From: JAWKWH01 sp965204295
Lineage (GTDB): Bacteria > Pseudomonadota > Alphaproteobacteria > Rhizobiales > Rhizobiaceae
Direction of reading: 5' to 3'
NCBI GenBank assembly: GCA_965204295.1
Contig: OZ241973.1
Span: 1,612,001-1,676,000, forward strand
Length of the DNA stretch: 64,000 bases
This document shows positions 8,535 to 17,296 of this stretch, one piece after another. Position 1 is the first letter of the stretch. Each line of letters begins with the position of its first letter. The notes beneath the pieces were generated by a model. That model was not told the origin of the DNA. It did not search any database and worked only from the letters and a program-made list of their open reading frames with translations. The position numbers and the translations under genes were made by a program.

Positions 8535-8556
8535 AGCCGGCCGGTCACGGCCGGCT
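8535..8556 (+). promoter_or_regulatory. Intercistronic hairpin between narK2 and narG
   Basis: A perfect 9-bp stem, AGCCGGCCG - gtca - CGGCCGGCT, occupies the narK2-narG gap, 22 nt before the narG start. There is no T-run after it, so it is more likely an mRNA stability or processing element (or partial attenuator) than a terminator. Confidence 0.5.
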
Positions 8557-8578
8557 CCGCAATGTGAGGAACAGATAA

Positions 8579-11500
8579 ATGAGTCACCTGCTTGACCGAC
8601 TGAACTTTTTGAAGAGCAACAGAGCCGGCGCCTTTTCCGGGGGTCATGGCGTCACGACCACGGAAAACCGCGATTGGGAGGAGAGCTACCGCAAACGCTG
8701 GCAGCACGACAAAGTCGTGCGCTCCACCCACGGCGCCAATTGCACCGGCTCATGTTCATGGAAAATCTACGTGAAGGGGGGAATCGTCACCTGGGAAACC
8801 CAGCAGACGGACTATCCGCGCACCAGACCCGACCTGCCCAACCACGAGCCGCGCGGCTGCTCTCGCGGCGCCAGCTACTCTTGGTACATGTATTCGGCCA
8901 ACCGGGTAAAATATCCTCTGATCCGTTCGCGGCTGCTGAAACTGTGGCGCGAAGCGCGCGCCGTGCGCACCCCCGTCGCCGCCTGGGGCTCGATCCAGGA
9001 AGATCCCGCCAAACGTTCCGAGTACACGAAGATGCGCGGCATGGGCGGCTTCGTCCGCGCCACTTGGGACGAGGTCAACGAGATCATCGCGGCCGCAAAC
9101 GCCTACACGGCGCGCAAATGGGGTCCGGATCGCGTTATCGGCTTTTCGCCGATTCCCGCCATGTCGATGGTCTCCTACGCGGCCGGTTCCCGCTATCTGT
9201 CGCTGATGGGCGGCGTCTGCATGTCGTTCTACGACTGGTATTGCGACCTGCCGCCGTCATCGCCAATGACCTGGGGCGAGCAGACCGACGTGCCGGAATC
9301 GGCCGACTGGTACAATTCGGGCTTCCTGATTCTTTGGGGATCCAACGTTCCGCAAACGCGCACGCCCGACGCGCATTTCTATTCGGAGGTCCGCTACAAG
9401 GGCGCGAAATCGGTCGTTGTCTCGCCGGACTATTCCGAGGCCGCAAAATTCTCCGATCTGTGGTTGCATCCGAAACAGGGTACGGACGCCGCGCTTTCAA
9501 TGGCGATGGGCCATGTGATCCTGCGTGAATTCCATCTCGACAGGCAGGCGGAATATTTCGAGGACTATTGCCGCCGTTACACCGATATGCCGATGCTGGT
9601 TCTCCTGGAAAAGGACAGGGAGGGCCGTCTGGTTCCGGGCAGAACGGTTCGCGCTTCCGACTTCAGGGGAACACTCGGCGAAAAGAACAATCCCGAATGG
9701 AAAACCGTCGCGGTCGACGGCAGGACGGGCAAGGTCGTCGCGCCGCGGGGCTCGGTGGGTTATCGCTGGGGCGAACAGGGCAAGTGGAACCTGGAAGCCA
9801 GGGACGGCAGGGGCAGGGATGTCGAGCTCGAAATGAGCCTGATCCTGGACAGCGACCATGATTCGGTCGCCGATGTCGCATTCCCCTATTTCGGCAATCG
9901 CGAACACGATCATTTCGAGGGCACCGAACACGAAAGCGTGCTGATGCGCGCGGTGCCGGCCAAAAAGGTCAGGCTTGCCGCCGGCGATGCGATGGTTGCG
10001 ACCGTGTTCGACCTGTTCTGCGCCAATTACGGGCTTGATCGCGGATTGGGCGACAAGACCACCGCATCGGGTTTTGACGATGATGTTCCCTACACCCCGG
10101 CCTGGGCCGAACGGATCACCGGCGTGCCGCGCGATCAGATCATCGCCGTGGCGCGGGAATTCGCCGAAAACGCCGAAAAGACCGAAGGCCGCTCCATGGT
10201 CATTCTCGGCGCCGGACTGAACCACTGGTACCACATGGACATGAACTACCGAGGCATCATCAACATGCTGGTCATGTGCGGTTGCGTCGGTCAGTCAGGC
10301 GGCGGCTGGAGCCACTATGTCGGCCAGGAGAAGCTGCGTCCGCAGACCGGCTGGCTGCCGCTGGCGTTCGGCCTGGACTGGGGGCGTCCGCCGCGGCACA
10401 TGAACTCGACGTCGTTCTTCTACGCCCACACCGACCAGTGGCGCTACGAGACGTTGAAAGTCGACGAAATCCTGTCGCCGACGGCGCCCGAGGGTCCGTG
10501 GGACGCCACTCTCATCGATTACAATATCCGCTCCGAGCGCATGGGCTGGCTGCCTTCCGCGCCGCAGTTGAAAACCAATCCGCTGGATATCGCCAAAGCC
10601 GCGGCCAAATCCGGAAAGGAACCGAAGGACTATGTCGCCGCGCAGTTGAAGGCCGGCGGACTGCGGATGTCCTGCGAGGATCCGGACGATCCCGCCAACT
10701 GGCCGCGCAATTTGTTCGTCTGGCGCTCCAACCTGCTCGGTTCGTCCGCCAAGGGCCATGAATACTTCCTGAAACACCTGCTCGGCACGTCGCACGGCGT
10801 TCTCGGCAAGGATTTGGGTGAGGAAGGCCGGCAAAGGGCGAAGGAGGCGAAATGGCGCGCCGCCGCGCCGCAGGGGAAGCTCGACCTGCTGGTCACGCTC
10901 GACTTCCGCATGTCGACCACCTGCGTCTATTCCGACATCGTTCTGCCGACCGCCACCTGGTATGAGAAGAACGACCTCAACACTTCCGACATGCATCCCT
11001 TCATCCATCCGCTGACCAGCGCGGCCGATCCCGCATGGGACGCGCGCAGCGACTGGGAGATATTCAAGGGCATCGCCAGAAAGTTCTCCGAAGTCGCGCC
11101 GGAAGCGCTGGGCGTGGAAAAGGATGTGGTTCTCGTGCCGATCCTGCACGATACGCCGGGAGAGATCGCCCAGGCGATGGACGTGAAGGACTGGAAGAGA
11201 GGCGAGACCGAACCGTTGCCCGGCAGGACCATGCCGGCGGTCGCCGTGGTCGAGCGCGACTATCCGAACCTCTACAAGCGGTTCACCGCGCTCGGTCCGC
11301 TGATGGACAAGCTCGGCAATGGCGGCAAGGGCATCTCGTGGAACACCGGACATGAGGTCGACCTGCTCGCCGGGCTGAACGGCGTAGTGACCGAGGAAGG
11401 CGCCACCAGGGGCCGGCCGAGGATCGAGACCGATATCGATGCGACCGAGGTCGTGTTGTCGCTGGCGCCCGAGACAAATGGCGAAGTGGCGGTCAAGGCG

Positions 11501-12337
11501 TGGCAGGCGTTATCGAAGATGACCGGGCGCGATCACACCCATCTCGCCATTCCCAAGGAGGACGAAAAAATCCGCTTCCGCGACGTGGAGGCGCAACCGC
11601 GCAAGATCATTTCCTCGCCGACATGGTCCGGACTGGAATCGGAAAAGGTCTGTTACAACGCCGGCTACACGAATGTGCACGAATATATTCCCTGGCGCAC
11701 GTTGACCGGCCGGCAGCAGCTCTATCAGGACCATCTGTGGATGCGCGCCTTCGGCGAGGGCTTCTGTCTCTATCGCCCGCCGATCGACACCAAGGCGGTC
11801 AAGCCGGTGATCGAGACCAGGTCAAACGGCAAACCGCAGCTTGTGCTGAACTTCATCACGCCGCACCAGAAATGGGGCATCCACTCTACTTACTCGGACA
11901 ATCTGACGATGCTGACGCTCAATCGCGGCGGACCGGTGGTCTGGATTTCCGAAGTGGACGCGAAGAAGGCGGGGCTGGTCGACAATGACTGGGTCGAAGT
12001 CTTCAACGTCAATGGCGCGATTGTCGCGCGGGCGGTCGTTTCCCAACGAATGAAGGAGGGAACGATCTACATGTACCACGCGCAGGAGAAGATCGTGAAC
12101 ACGCCGGGCAGCCAGGTTACCGGCCAGCGTGGCGGTATTCACAACTCGGTCACTAGGGCGGTCACCAAGCCGACGCACATGATCGGCGGCTACGCCCAGC
12201 AATCCTACGGTTTCAATTACTACGGCACGGTCGGCTCCAACCGGGACGAGTTCGTCATCGTCCAGAAGCTTGAAAAGGTCGATTGGATGGAGGGCCCCCG
12301 TCGTGAGGCCGCGGCGCAGAAGGAGGCGGCAGAATGA
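8579..12337 (+). CDS. narG: Membrane-bound respiratory nitrate reductase, alpha subunit
   Basis: A 1252-aa molybdopterin oxidoreductase that reduces nitrate to nitrite on the cytoplasmic face of the membrane. The FS0 cluster ligands H51, C55, C59 and C94 are visible in HGANCTGSCSW and RGCSRGAS, and the Mo-ligand aspartate D223 lies in YCDLPPSSPMTWGEQTD. The N-terminus carries no cleavable twin-arginine signal, as expected for the cytoplasm-facing Nar rather than Nap. The length matches E. coli NarG (about 1247). The start is supported by GAGGAACA. It overlaps narH by four bases (ATGA), implying translational coupling. No molybdenum-cofactor genes lie nearby. Confidence 0.97.
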   Translation: MSHLLDRLNFLKSNRAGAFSGGHGVTTTENRDWEESYRKRWQHDKVVRSTHGANCTGSCSWKIYVKGGIVTWETQQTDYPRTRPDLPNHEPRGCSRGASYSWYMYSANRVKYPLIRSRLLKLWREARAVRTPVAAWGSIQEDPAKRSEYTKMRGMGGFVRATWDEVNEIIAAANAYTARKWGPDRVIGFSPIPAMSMVSYAAGSRYLSLMGGVCMSFYDWYCDLPPSSPMTWGEQTDVPESADWYNSGFLILWGSNVPQTRTPDAHFYSEVRYKGAKSVVVSPDYSEAAKFSDLWLHPKQGTDAALSMAMGHVILREFHLDRQAEYFEDYCRRYTDMPMLVLLEKDREGRLVPGRTVRASDFRGTLGEKNNPEWKTVAVDGRTGKVVAPRGSVGYRWGEQGKWNLEARDGRGRDVELEMSLILDSDHDSVADVAFPYFGNREHDHFEGTEHESVLMRAVPAKKVRLAAGDAMVATVFDLFCANYGLDRGLGDKTTASGFDDDVPYTPAWAERITGVPRDQIIAVAREFAENAEKTEGRSMVILGAGLNHWYHMDMNYRGIINMLVMCGCVGQSGGGWSHYVGQEKLRPQTGWLPLAFGLDWGRPPRHMNSTSFFYAHTDQWRYETLKVDEILSPTAPEGPWDATLIDYNIRSERMGWLPSAPQLKTNPLDIAKAAAKSGKEPKDYVAAQLKAGGLRMSCEDPDDPANWPRNLFVWRSNLLGSSAKGHEYFLKHLLGTSHGVLGKDLGEEGRQRAKEAKWRAAAPQGKLDLLVTLDFRMSTTCVYSDIVLPTATWYEKNDLNTSDMHPFIHPLTSAADPAWDARSDWEIFKGIARKFSEVAPEALGVEKDVVLVPILHDTPGEIAQAMDVKDWKRGETEPLPGRTMPAVAVVERDYPNLYKRFTALGPLMDKLGNGGKGISWNTGHEVDLLAGLNGVVTEEGATRGRPRIETDIDATEVVLSLAPETNGEVAVKAWQALSKMTGRDHTHLAIPKEDEKIRFRDVEAQPRKIISSPTWSGLESEKVCYNAGYTNVHEYIPWRTLTGRQQLYQDHLWMRAFGEGFCLYRPPIDTKAVKPVIETRSNGKPQLVLNFITPHQKWGIHSTYSDNLTMLTLNRGGPVVWISEVDAKKAGLVDNDWVEVFNVNGAIVARAVVSQRMKEGTIYMYHAQEKIVNTPGSQVTGQRGGIHNSVTRAVTKPTHMIGGYAQQSYGFNYYGTVGSNRDEFVIVQKLEKVDWMEGPRREAAAQKEAAE

Positions 12338-13860
12338 AGATCCGCGCACAAATCGGCATGGTGTTGAACCTCGACAAATGCATCGGGTGCCACACCTGTT
12401 CGGTCACATGCAAGAACGTCTGGACGAACCGCGAAGGCGTCGAATACGCTTGGTTCAACAATGTCGAAACCAAACCCGGCGTCGGCTATCCCAAGGAGTG
12501 GGAAAACCAGAAAAAGTGGAACGGCGGCTGGATCCGAAGGAAAAACGGCAAAATCGAGCCCAAAATGGGTTCGAAATGGCGAATCCTGGCGAAGATATTC
12601 GCCAATCCGGACCTGCCGGAAATCGACGACTATTACGAGCCGTTCGATTTCGACTACGACCATTTGCAGACGGCCGGGGAAAGTCAGGCCTCGCCCACGG
12701 CGCGCCCGCGCTCGCTGATCACCGGCGAGCGGATGGAGAAGATCGAATGGGGACCGAACTGGGAGGAAATTCTCGGCGGCGAATTCTCAAAACGGTCGAA
12801 GGACTACAATTTCGAGGGCGTTCAGAAAGAAATATACGGCGAATTCGAAAATACCTTCATGATGTATCTGCCGCGGTTGTGCGAGCATTGTCTCAATCCG
12901 GCATGCGTGGCCGCCTGTCCGTCGGGCGCGATCTACAAGCGCGAGGACGACGGCATCGTGCTGATCGACCAGGAGAAGTGCCGCGGCTGGCGCATGTGCG
13001 TATCCGGCTGTCCCTATAAGAAGATCTATTACAACTGGTCTTCCGGAAAATCGGAAAAATGCGTCTTCTGTTATCCGCGCATCGAAGCCGGCCACCCGAC
13101 CGTCTGTTCTGAAACCTGCGTCGGCCGCATCCGCTATCTCGGCGTCGTGCTCTATGACGCCGACCGGATATCGGAGGCCGCATCGGCCGGCGACGAACAG
13201 GATCTCTACGAGGAGCAGTTGAAGCTCTTCCTCGATCCTGGCGATCCGGCCGTCATCGAGCAGGCCGGGAAGGACGGCGTGCCGGACGCTTGGCTCGAAG
13301 CAGCCAGGAATTCGCCGGTCTACAAGATGGCGATGGACTGGAAGGTCGCCTTTCCGCTGCATCCGGAATACCGGACGCTTCCCATGGTCTGGTACATCCC
13401 GCCGCTGTCGCCGGTGCAGTCGGCCGCGGAAACCGGCAGGATCGGTTTCGATGGCGACATACCGGATGTCCGGTCGTTGCGCATCCCCGTCCGTTATCTG
13501 GCCAATCTGTTGACGGCCGGCAAGGAACAGCCGGTTGTCGAGGGGCTGGAACGCATGCTTGCGATGCGCGCCTACATGCGCGCCAAGACCATCGATGGCG
13601 TTATCGACGAGAAGATCGCCGCCAAGGTCGGTCTCACCGGTCGGATGATCGAGGACATGTATCATGTGATGGCCATCGCCAACTATGAGGACCGTTTCGT
13701 TATCCCGACCACTCACCGCGAGGTTTCGGAGGACGCCTACGACGTCCGCGGCGGCTGCGGTTTCTCGTTCGGCAATGGCTGTTCCGGCGGTACGTCGGAC
13801 GCCGATCTGTTCGGCGCCAGGCGCAAGAAGCGGGTCGCCACGCCGGCGGACGCGTTTTGA
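12334..13860 (+). CDS. narH: Respiratory nitrate reductase, beta (iron-sulfur) subunit
   Basis: A 508-aa electron-transfer subunit. The first cluster motif is C16-x2-C19-x2-C22-x3-C26. In the later ferredoxin repeat a tryptophan replaces one cysteine (KCRGWRMCVSGCPYKK), the hallmark that makes this centre a [3Fe-4S] cluster in NarH. It passes electrons from the NarI haems to NarG. Its ATG overlaps the narG stop. The C-terminal part ends in basic and alanine-rich residues (RRKKRVATPADAF), typical of the family. Confidence 0.97.
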   Translation: MKIRAQIGMVLNLDKCIGCHTCSVTCKNVWTNREGVEYAWFNNVETKPGVGYPKEWENQKKWNGGWIRRKNGKIEPKMGSKWRILAKIFANPDLPEIDDYYEPFDFDYDHLQTAGESQASPTARPRSLITGERMEKIEWGPNWEEILGGEFSKRSKDYNFEGVQKEIYGEFENTFMMYLPRLCEHCLNPACVAACPSGAIYKREDDGIVLIDQEKCRGWRMCVSGCPYKKIYYNWSSGKSEKCVFCYPRIEAGHPTVCSETCVGRIRYLGVVLYDADRISEAASAGDEQDLYEEQLKLFLDPGDPAVIEQAGKDGVPDAWLEAARNSPVYKMAMDWKVAFPLHPEYRTLPMVWYIPPLSPVQSAAETGRIGFDGDIPDVRSLRIPVRYLANLLTAGKEQPVVEGLERMLAMRAYMRAKTIDGVIDEKIAAKVGLTGRMIEDMYHVMAIANYEDRFVIPTTHREVSEDAYDVRGGCGFSFGNGCSGGTSDADLFGARRKKRVATPADAF

Positions 13861-13871
13861 GGAGAGTGAAG

Positions 13872-14582
13872 ATGATCAAGACACTGAAAACGATCTCCCT
13901 GCTGCTCTCCTATCCGACAAGGGAACTTAAGGAGGCTGCCGGTGAGTTGAAATCGGCGATCGCCGAAGAAGCGCTGCTGAACGAGAGAAGTCGGGCGCTC
14001 ATGGCGAAGCTGGCGGAAAACATCGCCGACCTCGATCTGTATGACGCGCAGGAGCGCTACGTATTCCTGTTCGACCGCTCGCGCACGCTGTCGCTGCATC
14101 TGTTCGAGCACATTCATGGCGAAAGCCGCGACCGCGGACAGGCCATGGTCGATCTGATGCGGATGTACGAGCAAAACGGCTATGCGATCGACGCCAGGGA
14201 ATTGCCGGACCATCTGCCGCTCTTCCTCGAATACCTTTCAACCCGCCCGCTGGATGAAGCCCGCGAACTTCTGGGACAAACGGCGCATATCGTCGCGGCG
14301 TTGCGGAAACGGTTGCGCAACCGCAAATCGGTCTACGCCGGTGCGTTCGCGGCGCTGGAGGAGATGGCGCCGGGAAAAGCGGAAGAGAATCTGGTCGAGG
14401 AAATACTGGCCGCACCCGATCATGATCCCGACGACCTGAAAGCGCTGGACGAGATCTGGGAAGAGGAAGTCGTCACCTTCGGAGGCAATGCCGGCGAGAG
14501 CGCCTGCGGACCCGATCGTATCCAGCGTCAGCTTCGCGCCCACAAACGAAATCCCGAAAACACTCCAACGGCGTCGTTATAG
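13872..14582 (+). CDS. narJ: Nitrate reductase assembly chaperone
   Basis: A 236-aa protein of the NarJ/TorD helical chaperone family, starting MIKTLKTISLLLSYPTRELK. The LFEHIHGESRDRGQAMVDL segment is the well-conserved NarJ motif. It holds apo-NarGH until the molybdenum cofactor and FS0 cluster are inserted and the complex docks on NarI. The frame is open upstream to a TTG at 13857, but GGAGAG lies just ahead of the ATG at 13872. Only 11 nt separate it from narH. Confidence 0.95.
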   Translation: MIKTLKTISLLLSYPTRELKEAAGELKSAIAEEALLNERSRALMAKLAENIADLDLYDAQERYVFLFDRSRTLSLHLFEHIHGESRDRGQAMVDLMRMYEQNGYAIDARELPDHLPLFLEYLSTRPLDEARELLGQTAHIVAALRKRLRNRKSVYAGAFAALEEMAPGKAEENLVEEILAAPDHDPDDLKALDEIWEEEVVTFGGNAGESACGPDRIQRQLRAHKRNPENTPTASL

Positions 14583-14594
14583 GAGGCCGGAACC

Positions 14595-15299
14595 ATGTTA
14601 AGCTATCTCAATACGCTCTTCTTCGGCATCTACCCCTATGTGGCGCTGGCGGTGCTGATTCTCGGCACGATCGTGCGCTACGATCACGAGCCGTATACGT
14701 GGCGATCCGGTTCGTCGCAGCTTCTGCGGCGCAAGCAGTTGGTCTGGGGTTCGGTCCTGTTCCATGTCGGCGTGCTGGTGATCTTCTTCGGTCATCTGAT
14801 CGGTCTGCTGACCCCCATCGCCTTTTTCGACGCCATCGGCATCAGCCACGGCGCCAAGCAGTTGCTTGCGATCATCGCGGGCGGCATCGCCGGTGTAATC
14901 GCCATTATCGGCGCGACCATGCTGGTTCACCGCCGAATTTTCGACGCCCGTGTGCGCGCGGCGTCCAATACATCCGACACGCTGATCATCGTGCTGCTGT
15001 GGATTCAACTGGCGCTCGGTCTCGCGACCATACCCGTATCGATGCGACATCTCGACGGCGAGGAGATGGTTCGTTTCATGAACTGGGCGCAAGGCATATT
15101 CACCTTCCGGGCGGATGCGGCGAGCTATGTCGAGCATGCGTCGCCGATCTTCAAGGCGCATCTGTTCCTTGGCCTGACCATTCTGCTTCTGTTCCCGTTC
15201 ACAAGGCTGGTGCACATGTTGAGCGCGCCGGTGCGCTATCTGTGGCGTCCGGGTTACCAGGTCGTGCGCACACGGTCCGCACGCACCGCAACCAAATAG
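14595..15299 (+). CDS. narI: Respiratory nitrate reductase, gamma subunit (cytochrome b)
   Basis: A 234-aa integral membrane protein with five predicted helices. It begins MLSYLNTLFFGIYPYVALAV, and histidines in FHVGVLVIFFGHLIGLLTP and in the late LFPFTRLVHMLSAP helix are the expected haem b ligands. It oxidises quinol at the periplasmic side and transfers electrons to NarH, so the complex is electrogenic. A strong AGGAGG site precedes the ATG. A basic cytoplasmic tail (RPGYQVVRTRSARTATK) is normal for the subunit. Confidence 0.96.
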   Translation: MLSYLNTLFFGIYPYVALAVLILGTIVRYDHEPYTWRSGSSQLLRRKQLVWGSVLFHVGVLVIFFGHLIGLLTPIAFFDAIGISHGAKQLLAIIAGGIAGVIAIIGATMLVHRRIFDARVRAASNTSDTLIIVLLWIQLALGLATIPVSMRHLDGEEMVRFMNWAQGIFTFRADAASYVEHASPIFKAHLFLGLTILLLFPFTRLVHMLSAPVRYLWRPGYQVVRTRSARTATK

Positions 15300-15308
15300 G
15301 CCGGGACG

Positions 15309-16202
15309 ATGGTTACAGTGGTCGACAACGGAAATCGCACCGATTGCGCGAAGGCGACGAGTCTGGGCATCAAACCGAAAAAGGTGCCGCCCAAACCCGG
15401 TCCGCTGATGGCGGCGATCATTGTCAACGGCGTCGGCGTGTCCGAGGAGGCCATACGTCTGGAGGCTCAACACCATCCGGCCGACAATCCGGGCGCCGCC
15501 CTTGCCGAGGCCGCCAGGGCGCTCGTCATCCGCGAGTTGTTGTTGCAGGAGGCGACGCGGCTGCGGATTGATCCGGCGCCGGGGAAACTCGATGACGGCA
15601 AACTGGAGACGCGGGAGGAAGCATCGATCCGGCAATTGCTGGATAGCGAAATTGCGATCCCCGAAGCCACGGAAGAGGAGTGCCTGCGGCGCTACGAAAA
15701 CAATCGCGATCGGTTCGTCACCGGCCAGATCGAGGAAGCAAGCCACATTCTTCTGGCGGCGCGCCCCGATGATTCTTCCGGACGGAACCTGGCCAGATCC
15801 GTCGCCGAAACGCTTATCGCGCGTCTTGAGGCCGATGCCGGACAATTTGCCGATCTGGCGTCCGGGTTTTCCGATTGTCCCTCGGGAAAGCATGGCGGCA
15901 ATCTCGGCCGGTTGACGAAAGGCTCGACCGTGGCGGAGTTCGAGCGGGCGCTGACCGTCATGAGCGATGGCGAATTGCGAAAGACCCCGCTTGAAACACG
16001 GTTCGGATTTCACGTTCTGCGACTTGACCGGCGCATCGCCGGCAGGCAATTGCCGTTCGAACTGGTTGGCGGTCGCATTGCCGCCTGGCTGGAAGAGGCA
16101 AGCTGGCGACGCGCGGTGTCGCAATATATCGGCATTCTTGCGGGCAAGGCCGAAATCGCCGGTATCGGACTTGGGGGCGGCGATACCCCGCTTGTGCAGT
16201 AA
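15309..16202 (+). CDS. Parvulin-type peptidyl-prolyl isomerase of the nar operon
   Basis: A 297-aa protein with a PpiC/parvulin domain in its second half: EEASHILLAARP, GQFADLASGFSDCPSGKHGGNLG and ETRFGFHVLRLDRR are recognisable parvulin strands. The N-terminal part is a NifM/SurA-like helical region. There is no obvious signal peptide, so it is probably cytoplasmic. Such genes commonly end narGHJI operons in alpha- and betaproteobacteria, presumably to help NarGHI folding. It follows narI after 9 nt and closes the operon; the next gene (pta) is convergent with only 8 nt between stops. Confidence 0.85.
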   Translation: MVTVVDNGNRTDCAKATSLGIKPKKVPPKPGPLMAAIIVNGVGVSEEAIRLEAQHHPADNPGAALAEAARALVIRELLLQEATRLRIDPAPGKLDDGKLETREEASIRQLLDSEIAIPEATEEECLRRYENNRDRFVTGQIEEASHILLAARPDDSSGRNLARSVAETLIARLEADAGQFADLASGFSDCPSGKHGGNLGRLTKGSTVAEFERALTVMSDGELRKTPLETRFGFHVLRLDRRIAGRQLPFELVGGRIAAWLEEASWRRAVSQYIGILAGKAEIAGIGLGGGDTPLVQ

Positions 16203-16210
16203 ACGCCTGC

Positions 16211-17194
16211 CTATGCGGCGGTTCGCTTCGCCTGAACCGCCGTCAGCGCGATCATGTTGTAGACATCGTCGGCGCTGCAACCGCGCGACAGGTCATTCGC
16301 CGGCCTGGCGAGGCCCTGAAGCACCGGGCCGATGGCCTGTGCGCCGCCGATCCGCTGTGCGATCTTGTAGGCGATATTGCCGGCGTTGAGATCGGGAAAT
16401 ATGAACACGTTCGCATGGCCGCCAAGCGGCGAACCGGGCGCCTTGGCTTTCGCAACCGAAGGAATGAATGCGGCGTCGAATTGCAATTCGCCATCAATCG
16501 TCAGGCCGGGCGATTTCGCGCGCGCTAGGTCGGTCGCCTCGATCATTTTGGCGATGCTGGCATGGCGGGCGCTGCCCTTGGTCGAAAACGACAGCATCGC
16601 CACGCGCGGCCGGTTGCCGGTAAGCGCCCGGAAATTCGCGGCCGACGCAATGGCGATTTCCGAGAGATCTTCGGCGTCCGGGTCGGCGACCAGACCGCAA
16701 TCGGCGAAGATGACCGGGCCCTGCCGGGGCAGGTGGTCGCCCGAAAGCCCCATCAGGAAGAAGCTCGACACCAGTCGCGCGTCTTCCGCCTTTCCGACGA
16801 TCCGGATCGCCGCGCGCACGGTGTCGGCGGTCGTCGCGACCGCGCCGCCAACGGTCCCGTCGGCAAAACCTTCGCGAACCATCAAGGCGGCGAAATTCAG
16901 CGGATTGGCGACCGCCTCGCGCGCCGTCGTTTCGTCAACGCCGCGATGTTTTCTCAATTCATGATATGCAACCGCAAAGCGCGCCGTGTTTGGCGATCGC
17001 GCCGGATCGATCATCTCGATTCCGGCGATATCGGTCCGTTCGCCGGCGATGTTCTTCTCGTTTCCGACCAGAAGGATTTTCGCGAGGCCGTCGGCGGCCG
17101 CCCTTGAAGCCGCTTTGATTACACGCGGATCCTCGCCCTCCGCGAGGACGATGCGCATGTTGCTGCCGCGAGCCGTGGCGACGATCGATTCCAT
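16211..17194 (-). CDS. pta: Phosphate acetyltransferase
   Basis: A 327-aa PTA/PTB-domain protein starting MESIVATARGSNMRIVLAEGEDPRV. Signature stretches are ALMVREGFADGTVGGAV, FADCGLVADPDAEDLSEIA, GGHANVFIFPDLNAGN and IGPVLQGLARPANDLSRG. It interconverts acetyl-CoA and acetyl phosphate in the cytoplasm. It is the short single-domain form, lacking the N-terminal regulatory domain of E. coli Pta. No ackA is adjacent, so acetyl phosphate may be handled elsewhere or by phosphoketolase metabolism. A phosphate butyryltransferase-like specificity is possible but less likely. Confidence 0.9.
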   Translation of the reverse strand: MESIVATARGSNMRIVLAEGEDPRVIKAASRAAADGLAKILLVGNEKNIAGERTDIAGIEMIDPARSPNTARFAVAYHELRKHRGVDETTAREAVANPLNFAALMVREGFADGTVGGAVATTADTVRAAIRIVGKAEDARLVSSFFLMGLSGDHLPRQGPVIFADCGLVADPDAEDLSEIAIASAANFRALTGNRPRVAMLSFSTKGSARHASIAKMIEATDLARAKSPGLTIDGELQFDAAFIPSVAKAKAPGSPLGGHANVFIFPDLNAGNIAYKIAQRIGGAQAIGPVLQGLARPANDLSRGCSADDVYNMIALTAVQAKRTAA

Positions 17195-17296
17195 CAGGAA
17201 AGAGGTTGTCCCGCCGCCGGTCGCCGCGGCCGGTGATTATCCCGTCGCGACGCGGCGCTGTCCGCCCGGACGGGCAAAGTCAATTCGGCCATGAAT

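Noticed and set aside
14598..16280. A 560-codon minus-strand frame over narI and the PPIase
   Set aside because: It is an antisense shadow of two recognised genes and has no coherent motif.
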